From an uncultured Bacillota bacterium (lineage in GTDB: Bacteria; Bacillota_I; Bacilli_A; RF39; UBA660): 37,355 nucleotides of DNA. The notes beneath the pieces are model-generated. The model saw nothing but the letters and a program-made list of their open reading frames with translations, was not told where the DNA came from and made no database searches. The stretch is from NCBI GenBank assembly GCA_900317975.1, contig ONIZ01000006.1, positions 1 to 37,355 on the forward strand, given 5' to 3'. The translations under genes were made by a program, and so were the position numbers. Positions 15,571 through 23,418 of this stretch are shown piece after piece (position 1 is the first letter of the stretch; each line of letters begins with the position of its first letter).

Positions 15571-17817
15571 ATGTCAGAAGATAAATACTACTATAAAGGA
15601 ATTCCTCTATCCACATATTGTAAAGATAATGGTATAAATCCAGATACAGTAAGAACAAGAATATGGAAAAAAAAACATAATAAAAAATATGAAAATTATA
15701 CAGACCAAGAAATAGTAGATATGGTAATAAAGACAAGTGGTACAGGTATCAAATACATGTATAAAGGAAAAACCCTAAGACAATATTGCTTAGAAAATGA
15801 TATGAATAAAAGTACAATAACTCAAAGAATAGCAAATTTAAAAAAAGAAAACCCAGATTTATCTAATGATGAATTAGTAGTTCTAGCAATAGAAGGATTT
15901 GAAAATAAAAATTATAAATATTTTTATAAAGGAGTACCATTAAAAGAATACTGTGAAAAACATCCTGAAATAAACTATAAAAACCTAAGAGGATATATAC
16001 TAGAAAAAAGAACAAAACAACCTGATCTATCAATAGAAGAAATAATAGAACAATATATTAATAGTGAAAGAAATAATGTTAAATATTATTACAAAGGTAC
16101 AACCCTAAGACAATATTGTGAAAAAAATGATATCAATTACAACGTAATAATAGGCAATATGAAGAGAAATAGAAACGCTGAAGGTTACAAAGATCTAAGT
16201 TTAGAAGAATTTATAGAAAGAATTATAGATCAATATAAACCACAAGAATGTAAATATTTTTATAAAGGAATGAGCCTTTACGAATATTGTAAAAAAAATG
16301 ATTTTTCATACCGGAGTGTTGTATCATTTATAGAAAGAAGCATAGAAAGAGGAACAAACAAAACAATCGATGAATTAATAGATGAAGGGATAAACACAAT
16401 TAAAAGGCATCAAATAAAATACTATTACAAAGGAATACCATTAATAGAATATGCAAAAGAAAATGGTTTAAAAGCAAATTCAATTCGTGGAGCAATACTT
16501 AAAGAAAAAGCAAAAAGTGATAGGCCATTACAAGAAATAATAGATGAATGCGTTGAATCATACCAAGCTTTTCAAATAAAATACTTCTATGATGGAGAAC
16601 CACTAACAACATTTTGTAAAAGAATAGGATTAAGATATGATTCAATAACAGATAGATATAGAAATAACTATGCAAATAATCCTAATATTAGTGTAGAAGA
16701 AGCAATAAAACAAATTGAAGATTATTATATAGAAAACCCACCCGTAATAACAAAGTATTATTATAAAGATCAATCTCTTGCAAGATTTTGTAATGAAAAT
16801 GGTTATCCATATTTAGCAATAACAAATAGAATAAAAAAAATGGAAGCAACAGGTAATCCAATAGATAGTGATACAATTATAGAACAATACTTAAAAGAAT
16901 ATGAAAAAAGATTAGAAATTCGAGCTATTAATGAAATATTTAATCAAATTAAAAATAAAGGAATTAACAATATCGATGAAATAATAGAAATCTGTAGAAA
17001 ACTAAAAATTGATTATGAAAATGTAAAAGAATTAATAGAAATGGATTTTACATATAACCAAGCTATTAATATGATATGGTATTTTTCAGATAGAAGAAAC
17101 AGTAATGGTTTTAGAATGATTACAGATGAAAAAATAGAAGAAGTATTGTCACTTATAGAAAATATAAAAAGACAAAATATAGATATAGAAGATGTAAAAC
17201 TATATGATTTGATAGGAATATATAAAAGTGAATTGTACGACACAAGAAGTGAAATAATTGAAAGACAAAAAAGATATATTAAGAAAACTTTATACTCATT
17301 ATGTGCAGAATATGGAATTAAATATAATACAAGTAGTTATGAAGAATTTGAAAATGAAATTAAATATTATTTATTAATTGTAGTAAATAGAACTAATCTA
17401 AATACTGAAGGACAAATGATTAAATATATGGATTTAACAGTTAAAGGTTACTTTAGAACTTATCTAAAAAAATATAGAAAAGAAAATAATGTTTATTCTT
17501 TAGATGATTCTAGATATAAAGATGACAAAGGAACTAGAAAAGAAAAAGCAAGAATAGAATCTATAGCAGACCAAAATAACCCATATGAAAAAAAGCAATC
17601 ATTACTAAGTTCAAATATGATGCAAGTCTTATCAACATTACCTCAAGATGATCTAACATTAATTATGTTAAAATATCAAGAAGACTATACAGAAGAAGAA
17701 TTATCAAAATATTTCAATTTGACAACTGAAGAAATAAAAGAAAAAGAAAATAGAGTATTATCATTATTAAGAAGTAGCAAAAGAGTCAAACAATTAAGAA
17801 GAAGTAAAAAAGATTAA
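15571..17817 (+). CDS. Eight HTH-like repeats fused to a sigma-70-like C terminus, 748 aa
   Basis: Eight repeats of about 55 residues start at residues 6, 62, 117, 172, 229, 284, 338 and 396. Each opens with Y(Y/F)YKG-x-x-L-x-x-(Y/F)C, then a short loop and a helix (often NG/ND-(I/L)), and closes with an acidic helix (S-x-EEII). This is the layout of a small HTH-type DNA-binding unit. After a helical linker (about 450-600), residues 615-650 resemble the end of sigma region 2 (YFRTYLKKYRKENNVYSLDD). Residues about 684-735 match sigma region 4: VLSTLPQDDLTLIMLKY, then an acidic turn, EEELSKYFNLTTEEIKEKENRVLSLLR, and a basic tail. I infer an RNA-polymerase-associated sigma-like regulator whose repeats read a long DNA site. 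GGTGA precedes the ATG. It is last in the three-gene operon, with a terminator at 17822. Confidence 0.75.
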   Translation: MSEDKYYYKGIPLSTYCKDNGINPDTVRTRIWKKKHNKKYENYTDQEIVDMVIKTSGTGIKYMYKGKTLRQYCLENDMNKSTITQRIANLKKENPDLSNDELVVLAIEGFENKNYKYFYKGVPLKEYCEKHPEINYKNLRGYILEKRTKQPDLSIEEIIEQYINSERNNVKYYYKGTTLRQYCEKNDINYNVIIGNMKRNRNAEGYKDLSLEEFIERIIDQYKPQECKYFYKGMSLYEYCKKNDFSYRSVVSFIERSIERGTNKTIDELIDEGINTIKRHQIKYYYKGIPLIEYAKENGLKANSIRGAILKEKAKSDRPLQEIIDECVESYQAFQIKYFYDGEPLTTFCKRIGLRYDSITDRYRNNYANNPNISVEEAIKQIEDYYIENPPVITKYYYKDQSLARFCNENGYPYLAITNRIKKMEATGNPIDSDTIIEQYLKEYEKRLEIRAINEIFNQIKNKGINNIDEIIEICRKLKIDYENVKELIEMDFTYNQAINMIWYFSDRRNSNGFRMITDEKIEEVLSLIENIKRQNIDIEDVKLYDLIGIYKSELYDTRSEIIERQKRYIKKTLYSLCAEYGIKYNTSSYEEFENEIKYYLLIVVNRTNLNTEGQMIKYMDLTVKGYFRTYLKKYRKENNVYSLDDSRYKDDKGTRKEKARIESIADQNNPYEKKQSLLSSNMMQVLSTLPQDDLTLIMLKYQEDYTEEELSKYFNLTTEEIKEKENRVLSLLRSSKRVKQLRRSKKD

Positions 17818-17821
17818 AAAG

Positions 17822-17844
17822 AGACGAGTAATACTCGTCTTTTT
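17822..17844 (+). terminator. Rho-independent terminator
   Basis: An 8-bp stem AGACGAGT/ACTCGTCT, 3-base loop and T tail, closing the three-gene operon. Confidence 0.85.
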
Positions 17845-17914
17845 ATCTTTATTATAAACCACTAGGTCCTTTTTACATTTCTATTATCCAGATAAATATC
17901 TCTAATGTATTAAA

Positions 17915-18382
17915 TTAATATCCAAATTCTTTAATAAATGATTTTACATCATCTTTATATTCTTCACTAACATTAGCATAAATAAATGTATTATCAACTC
18001 TACAAATATACATATATTGACCATTACTAATTAAATTATAAGAATTATAATTTTTACCTTCAAGTTCAACATAAGAAGAAGTACTTCCTTTAGATCCTTT
18101 AAATATTTCTACATTAGTATCAAAATTAGATGATGCAGTTTTTACAGAATCTAAAACATAGAACTCAATTTGCCAATTATTATTATAAGCAACATATCCT
18201 TCTTTAATAGAATCATCAGATGCATATTGAGACTCTTTAACATTTTGAGTGCTTAAATTATAACTATTAGCTAAAGCAGTAAAATCTTTTGTAGTTTTTA
18301 CTTTTTTAGAGCCACATCCAGTTAGTAGAAAAGTCAATACAACAACAGTTAAAATAATACCTATCTTTTTAAATTTACTCAT
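17915..18382 (-). CDS. Small lipoprotein, 155 aa
   Basis: A lipoprotein signal peptide: basic start (MSKFKKIG), hydrophobic core and lipobox LLTGC (Cys about 23), so it is lipidated and held on the outer face of the membrane. The mature part (about 130 residues) begins KTTKDFTALANSYNL and is a small alpha/beta domain with repeated Tyr; no catalytic pattern is visible. The start is set by GGAGGT 6 bases upstream of the ATG at 18382. It is transcribed away from the alarmone synthetase gene, in the 95-base gap 18383-18477. Function unknown. Confidence 0.85.
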   Translation of the reverse strand: MSKFKKIGIILTVVVLTFLLTGCGSKKVKTTKDFTALANSYNLSTQNVKESQYASDDSIKEGYVAYNNNWQIEFYVLDSVKTASSNFDTNVEIFKGSKGSTSSYVELEGKNYNSYNLISNGQYMYICRVDNTFIYANVSEEYKDDVKSFIKEFGY

Positions 18383-18453
18383 AACTTACCTCCAATTATA
18401 AAATAACATATATAAAAGAAATATAAAACTAAAAACAAAAACTTTACATTTTG

Positions 18454-18462
18454 TGTTATAAT
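18454..18462 (+). promoter_or_regulatory. Extended -10 promoter (TGTTATAAT)
   Basis: TGTTATAAT at 18454-18462, 15 bases before the alarmone synthetase ATG, so the leader is very short. The only TTTACA nearby is too close to be a -35. Confidence 0.55.
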
Positions 18463-18477
18463 AAATTAGGTGATTAA

Positions 18478-19107
18478 ATGATTGAACATAACGAAGAATT
18501 CAAAAAAAAGTTTTTAAAGTATAATTTTGCCAAAGATATACTAGAAAATGAAATAAATATACTTATAAAAGAATATGAATATGAATTAGGATATAATCCT
18601 GTAGAACATACAAAATCTAGAATAAAATCACTAGATAGTGCTATAAATAAATTAATAAAAAGAAAATATGAGGTAAATTTTGAAAATTTAGTAAATCATA
18701 TACATGACATTGTAGGAATAAGAATAGTATGTTCATTTCTATCAGATGTCTATGAAATAGCAAATCGTATTCAAAATTCTAAACAATTTAAAATAGAAAA
18801 TATAAACGATTATATTAAAGAGCCAAAACCATCAGGATATACAAGTTATCATATAAATGTATTAATACCTGTAAATCTATATGCATCGACTGAATATATA
18901 GAAGCAGAAATACAAATAAGAACAATTGCGATGGATTGTTGGAGTTCCCTAGATCACAAGTTAAGGTATAAACTACCAGAAAATATTCCAGAAGAAATAA
19001 AAACAGAATTAAAAAATCGTGCAGAAGATATGAAAGAATTAGATAAGAAAATGGAAGATTTGCATCAAATGACAATTAAATATATAAATAATGATGATAT
19101 TATTTAA
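18478..19107 (+). CDS. Small alarmone synthetase, RelQ/YjbM type ((p)ppGpp synthesis)
   Basis: A stand-alone RelA/SpoT synthetase domain without hydrolase or regulatory domains; 209 aa is the usual size for RelQ/YjbM. These enzymes transfer pyrophosphate from ATP to GDP/GTP in the stringent response. Visible signatures are HTKSRIKSLDSAINKL (about 41-56), the HDIVGIRIVCSF strand (about 76-87), the GYTSYH guanosine-binding motif (about residue 120) and EIQIRTIAMDCWSSLDHKLRYK (about 141-162), typical of this family. A C-terminal helix suits the tetramer of small synthetases. The ATG at 18478 follows TTAGGTGAT. The HtrA gene follows after 46 bases, so they may be co-transcribed. The RelP subtype cannot be ruled out. 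Confidence 0.88.
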   Translation: MIEHNEEFKKKFLKYNFAKDILENEINILIKEYEYELGYNPVEHTKSRIKSLDSAINKLIKRKYEVNFENLVNHIHDIVGIRIVCSFLSDVYEIANRIQNSKQFKIENINDYIKEPKPSGYTSYHINVLIPVNLYASTEYIEAEIQIRTIAMDCWSSLDHKLRYKLPENIPEEIKTELKNRAEDMKELDKKMEDLHQMTIKYINNDDII

Positions 19108-19153
19108 TATTCATTTAATAAAAAGAAGATAAAAATATAACGAGGTGAATAAA

Positions 19154-20398
19154 ATGGAAAAAGAAAAAGAAAAAACAAAGAAAAAGAAAGAAGATAAAGA
19201 GGTAGAAGTAGAAAGAGTATATATAGAAGTTCCTAGAAAAGAAAATAAAGCAGGAAGTTTCTTCAAGTTTCTTATATTAGTTGTTATATTAGGTTTAATT
19301 GGATATGCATTAATTAAATACGATATTATTAATTTACCTTCATCTAAGAAAAAAAGTGCAGAGTTAAACTATACTGAAACAACTACAAAAGTCAAAGAAG
19401 GAATATATTTAACAGATGTTTCTGAAATAGTTGACAATGTAATGCCATCTATTGTCGCTATAACTAGTAAAACATTAATATCATCTGGTCAATATGGTCC
19501 ATCAATATTTGGAGGAAGCCAAGAATATACTGCAGAAGGTGCAGGTTCAGGAATAATAATAAGTAAAACTGATAGTGATATTTTAATTCTTACAAATTAT
19601 CATGTAATAGAAGGAGCTGAAGAATTAACAGTTACATTCTATGATGAAAAATCATATGATGCTACTGTAGTAGGAGTATCTGAAAAGAAAGATATTGCTG
19701 TAATCAAAGTAGCATTAAACGATATAAAACCAAGTACTATAGAAAGTATTGCTATCGCAACAATAGGAGATAGTAATAAACTAAAAGTAGGTAATGGAAT
19801 AATTGCTATAGGAAATGCTCTAGGTTATGGTCAATCAGTAACAACAGGAGTAGTAAGTGCCCTAAATAGAGAAGTGACTACGGATAATACTAGAACAAAA
19901 ATGATTCAAATTGATGCAGCCATCAATGGAGGTAATTCTGGAGGAGCACTTCTAAATGCACAAGGAGAAGTAGTAGGAATAAATTCAGTAAAATATTCAG
20001 CAGCCGCAACATCAACAACAGCAAGCATTGAAGGTATGGGATTTGCTATTCCAATATCAGATGTAAAAGATTTAATTAATCAATTAATGAATGGAGAAGA
20101 CGACTTATCTGGAGGATCAATAGGAGTAGAAGGATTTATGACTACTGATTATGAAAATACATCAAACCTACCAAAAGGATTTTATATTCAAAAAATAACA
20201 AAAGGATCAGGCGCAGATAAAGCAGGATTAGAAATAGGAAACATAATTACTGAAATAGATGGAAATAAAGTAGAAGAATTCAGTGTAATATCAGAATACC
20301 TAGATGAAAAGAATAAAGGAGAAGAAATAGAATTAACTATAGCTTATCCATCAGGAAGAGAATACAAAGAAAAAACTGTAAAAGTAAAATTATCATAA
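19154..20398 (+). CDS. htrA: Membrane-anchored HtrA/DegP-type serine protease with PDZ domain
   Basis: 414 aa. The ATG at 19154 follows AGGTGA by 5 bases; the in-frame GTG at 19145 lies inside that site. A very basic cytoplasmic start (Lys/Glu-rich) precedes one membrane helix (about 37-56), placing the protease outside. The trypsin-like triad is His150 (LTNYHVIEG), Asp180 (KKDIAVIKV) and Ser262 (GGNSGGALLN), all intact. One PDZ domain (about 325-414) follows, with the carboxylate-binding strand replaced by the GFYIQKITKGSGADKAGL region. HtrA proteases degrade misfolded exported proteins, so this one would police the large surface proteins of this organism. The long charged N-terminal tail is typical of Firmicutes HtrA. 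A strong terminator follows. Confidence 0.92.
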   Translation: MEKEKEKTKKKKEDKEVEVERVYIEVPRKENKAGSFFKFLILVVILGLIGYALIKYDIINLPSSKKKSAELNYTETTTKVKEGIYLTDVSEIVDNVMPSIVAITSKTLISSGQYGPSIFGGSQEYTAEGAGSGIIISKTDSDILILTNYHVIEGAEELTVTFYDEKSYDATVVGVSEKKDIAVIKVALNDIKPSTIESIAIATIGDSNKLKVGNGIIAIGNALGYGQSVTTGVVSALNREVTTDNTRTKMIQIDAAINGGNSGGALLNAQGEVVGINSVKYSAAATSTTASIEGMGFAIPISDVKDLINQLMNGEDDLSGGSIGVEGFMTTDYENTSNLPKGFYIQKITKGSGADKAGLEIGNIITEIDGNKVEEFSVISEYLDEKNKGEEIELTIAYPSGREYKEKTVKVKLS

Positions 20399-20411
20399 AA
20401 AAAATAAATAA

Positions 20412-20443
20412 AAAATAAAGTAGAAATACTACTTTATTTTTTT
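20412..20443. terminator. Bidirectional terminator between convergent genes
   Basis: A 12-bp perfect stem AAAATAAAGTAG/CTACTTTATTTT with a 5-base loop and T runs. It serves htrA and possibly the minus-strand gene ending at 20474. Confidence 0.8.
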
Positions 20444-20473
20444 CTATTAAATGTAACATTAAATTTAACCATA

Positions 20474-23092
20474 TTAATTTTTTCTAAGTTTGATTTTTTT
20501 TGCAGAAACTGAATCACTTTTTTTGCCAACCTCTAAAATACTTAAATCAAAATTTTGAATACCATGATTATCCATATAAAGATTCATATAATTTAAGAAA
20601 TCTACCTCTGAAATAGAATAGTCATCACAAATAATCTTTTTTGCTTCAACTATAGATTTTCCATTTAACAATAGTTGTCCAAACGATAAAACACAACTAA
20701 CTTTTTTAGAATTATCATTACTTTCAAGTGATTCAATAGCAGTTTCTTCAGTATCAGTTTTCTCATCAGCAAATTCCTTATCTCTACCATCTTTATAACT
20801 ATTCCCATAATAATCAATAATACTTGTAGAAACACGAATTCTATTATAAACATTAATTAAAAGCTTTCTTTTCAATTTATTATAGAAACATCTAATCCAA
20901 TTATCATCATCATATACCATAAAATTCTTTTCTATTTCTGAACCATTCTCGATAAAGAATAATAATAGTTCTTGAAAATCATCTTTTGCAGTCTGATTAT
21001 TACCATAGGCTATGGGATACATTTTTCTAACAGATTTAATAACATCCATTATTTTATTTTCTATTTCAGTATAATATTTTGAAATTATCTCATTACTAAC
21101 TCTATTATTTCCAATCCATAATTGATCGTGATTAATTAAAACATTTTTATACAATTCGATATATGTATCATGATTACGTTCTACATTTCTTAAAAGTGAA
21201 TAGAGTAAAAAATCATCTAAACTAACATTATAATTATTACAAATAGAAATAATTTCATCCTTAGAATAATAACGAATCCCAGTTAAGTGTTTTCTTGATA
21301 TCATTTCCATCGTGTTTTTTACATTAATATCTATTACTCTAACAAGACTATTATGTATTTTAGCGTCACCAATTTGTTTTCTAGTTATACCTAATACTTT
21401 AGTTACAAAAGTATTATAAGTTAGTTCAGATCCATACATCCTGTATAATTCATCTACAACTTCAGGTCTAATCTTTTTATAATAATAACCGCTATTAAAT
21501 ATTTCTTTTTTTAGTTTTTCAATTTCATCATCATCTAAATTATCAGTTTTTCTTAAAACAGTAATTTTATAATTTGGATTATAGGGAACTTTAAAAATTC
21601 CTAAGATATCTTCTAAAAATCGACTTCTACTCATAATACTGCTATAGTTCAAATATAGTTTATCTATTTCCTCTGATGTAAGTCTTGCGCCTTCATATCC
21701 TTTTTCAATTAATTCTTCTTTTATTTTTCTTATATCATCTATAGTCAATTCTTTAAAAGGTAAAACAACTACGCCAATTCGTTTATTATTTTTTAGACTA
21801 TATTTTATATTTTGATAATGTGAACTTCCAATCTCTAATACTTGCATTGCAAATTGTCTTTCATTTATAAAAGTAGCATATTCTAAATATAAAGCATGCA
21901 ATTCCTCATAATAAATTTTTTTATTTGAATACCCTTTAGAAATAATAATCTTTTTTATTCTTTCTATTTCCTTAGGTATTTCATTTTTTTATATTTTAAA
22001 CTTATCAGTATTATTAATTCTTCGTAAAGCTCTATAGCCATCTAACGACAAATCAAGTACATATAATGCAAATTCTTTCGCGTCAATGCCATTACCATAA
22101 TCTAAATATAATTGTTTAAATTCTTCATAATCTATTGCTTTATTACAGAATCCTTGTTTTACGAGTTCATCTTTAATACTTTGATAATTATAATTTGAAT
22201 TCCTATCATTTAATATTTTAGCTCTAGAATTTTTTAGCTTTAAAGATTTATAACTATCTAGAGATAAATTCAAAACCTTTAAAGCAAAATCTTTCTCTGA
22301 AAATAGAGTTCCATATTCTTGGTACAACTTTAAAAAATCTTCATAGTTGATTACCATTCCAGTATAACCATTATTTTCTAAGACTCTTTTTAGATTTTCT
22401 ATAGCATTATCAGATTTATCAGATGATAAAACTCTTAATTCTACTTTAGTTTTTCGTAATCTTCTATAATCATCATATGATATTTTTAAAATATTTTCCG
22501 AAAAAAAAGTCATACTAAATGAATAGCCAAATTTTGAATATAATGCAAGAAAATCATCATAACCTCTAATAACATAGTTTTCATAACCTTCTTCTATCAT
22601 CTTAGATATAGTATTTTCAATATTTCCACTATTTTTTAAAATTATTGCATTACATCCATTATTCTCTTTTATATTCCTAAAATTTCCATAGCCTAAATTA
22701 AGAACTTTTATGGCAAAAGTTCTCTCTAATAATCCATAGCCAAAAGTATTATATAATACTCTAAATTCATCATAGTTTACTTTAGTCATTGAATACCCTA
22801 GACTAAATAACTTTTGTTTAAGCGCTTCTATTTCCTCATCATTTAAAGAATCATTACTTAAAATTTTTATCTTTGTATTATTAGCCTTGGCTTTTCTATA
22901 TTTTGTAGTTTTTACACCTAATACTTCATTTGCAAATGTTTCTTCACTAACATCTTTACCATAATTTTCATATAAAGTTACAGCAACACTAATATCAATA
23001 ATTCTATCTCCATACCCCAAATTATGAAGTGCTTTTTTAATTTTAGCAAAGTACTCTTTTACATCAAAATTACTTGACTCAACGCTTTCCAT
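20474..23092 (-). pseudogene. Eight-repeat sigma-like gene split by one in-frame TAA (873 codons)
   Basis: The frames ending at 21989 (367 aa from the ATG at 23092, with AGAGGTG upstream) and at 20474 are the same frame. Between them the only break is TAA at 21989-21991, and downstream the repeat pattern resumes at once (KNEIPKEIERIKKII, then GYSNKKIYYEELHALY). Eight repeats of about 70 residues span the whole: five before and three after the stop. Consensus: GY-x4-I-x-Y-x-EF-x2-LY-x2-YG, then F(S)-x4-FA-x2-VL-x-LS-x3-Y. The C terminus (about the last 190 residues) has DDFQELLLFFIENGSEIEKNF and WIRCFYNKLKRKLL, resembling sigma region 2, and a late HTH-like GKSIVEAKKIICDDYSISEVDF. It is either a nonsense-mutated gene, two coupled proteins (TTG at 21901 could start the second), or a sequencing error. 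Confidence 0.7.
21989..23092 (-). CDS. N-terminal part of the split repeat protein, 367 aa
   Basis: If the TAA at 21989-21991 is real, this is the product actually made: five tandem repeats of about 70 residues and no sigma-like domain. It starts at the ATG at 23092 with AGAGGTG 7 bases upstream, and a TGATAAAAT-type -10 lies about 30 bases further up. Each repeat carries the GY...EF..LY..YG and FA..VL.LS...Y motifs. Without the C-terminal module it could at most bind its target, perhaps as a competitor (inference). The downstream half has no Shine-Dalgarno sequence before its TTG at 21901. Confidence 0.6.
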   Translation of the reverse strand: MESVESSNFDVKEYFAKIKKALHNLGYGDRIIDISVAVTLYENYGKDVSEETFANEVLGVKTTKYRKAKANNTKIKILSNDSLNDEEIEALKQKLFSLGYSMTKVNYDEFRVLYNTFGYGLLERTFAIKVLNLGYGNFRNIKENNGCNAIILKNSGNIENTISKMIEEGYENYVIRGYDDFLALYSKFGYSFSMTFFSENILKISYDDYRRLRKTKVELRVLSSDKSDNAIENLKRVLENNGYTGMVINYEDFLKLYQEYGTLFSEKDFALKVLNLSLDSYKSLKLKNSRAKILNDRNSNYNYQSIKDELVKQGFCNKAIDYEEFKQLYLDYGNGIDAKEFALYVLDLSLDGYRALRRINNTDKFKI

Positions 23093-23198
23093 TGAACACC
23101 TCTGTTTCGGTATATTTTATCATATTTTTATAAAAAAGTGTATTATTATTCAAATAATATATTAATTTTATTATATTAGAATTTCCATTAAGTGAATC

Positions 23199-23224
23199 AA
23201 AAAAACTAGAATATCTTTCTAGTT
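23199..23224 (-). terminator. Terminator of the tRNA-Thr gene
   Basis: On the minus strand, an 8-bp stem AACTAGAA/TTCTAGTT with a 5-base loop and seven T. It separates the tRNA from the repeat gene. Confidence 0.8.
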
Positions 23225-23265
23225 AATATTTATAATTACTCGAAAACTCAAGTTTTTCATCAACC

Positions 23266-23341
23266 TGGTGCCGAAGGAAGGAATCGAACCTTCAACCTAC
23301 TCATTACGAATGAGTTGCTCTACCAATTGAGCTAAATCGGC
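23266..23341 (-). tRNA. tRNA-Thr (CGT anticodon), with a mismatched acceptor base
   Basis: On the minus strand: D arm GCTC/GAGC, anticodon stem ACTCA/TGAGT around TTCGTAA (anticodon CGT, reads ACG), T arm GAAGG/CCTTC with loop TTCGATT, discriminator A and encoded CCA. The acceptor 5' half GCCGATT meets 3' half CTTCGGC: the outer five pairs are good, but pairs 6-67 (T-T) and 7-66 (T-C) do not form. It could be functional or slightly decayed. Confidence 0.88.
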
Positions 23342-23350
23342 AACAAGTTA

Positions 23351-23359
23351 ATTATAACA
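23351..23359 (-). promoter_or_regulatory. Extended -10 promoter of tRNA-Thr
   Basis: On the minus strand TGTTATAAT, ending 10 bases before the tRNA 5' end. It overlaps the region of the divergent tkt promoter. Confidence 0.65.
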
Positions 23360-23366
23360 TGAATAA

Positions 23367-23395
23367 TTGAAAAACAAATATCTATTTGTTATAAT
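23367..23395 (+). promoter_or_regulatory. Promoter of tkt
   Basis: TTGAAA (23367-23372), 17-bp spacer, TATAAT (23390-23395) with TG one base upstream. A strong promoter, divergent from and close to the tRNA-Thr promoter. With the tRNA and its terminator it accounts for the 23093-23418 gap between protein genes. Confidence 0.8.
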
Positions 23396-23418
23396 GTAAA
23401 GAAGAAAAGGAGATAGTT

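Noticed and set aside
18443..18462. TTTACA as -35 of the alarmone synthetase promoter
   Set aside because: Its spacing to TATAAT is only 8 bases; the extended -10 TG is the better explanation.
20474..23092. Alternative genetic code (TAA read as sense) to explain the split gene
   Set aside because: TAA is the normal stop of most genes here, each at the expected protein end and followed by terminators.
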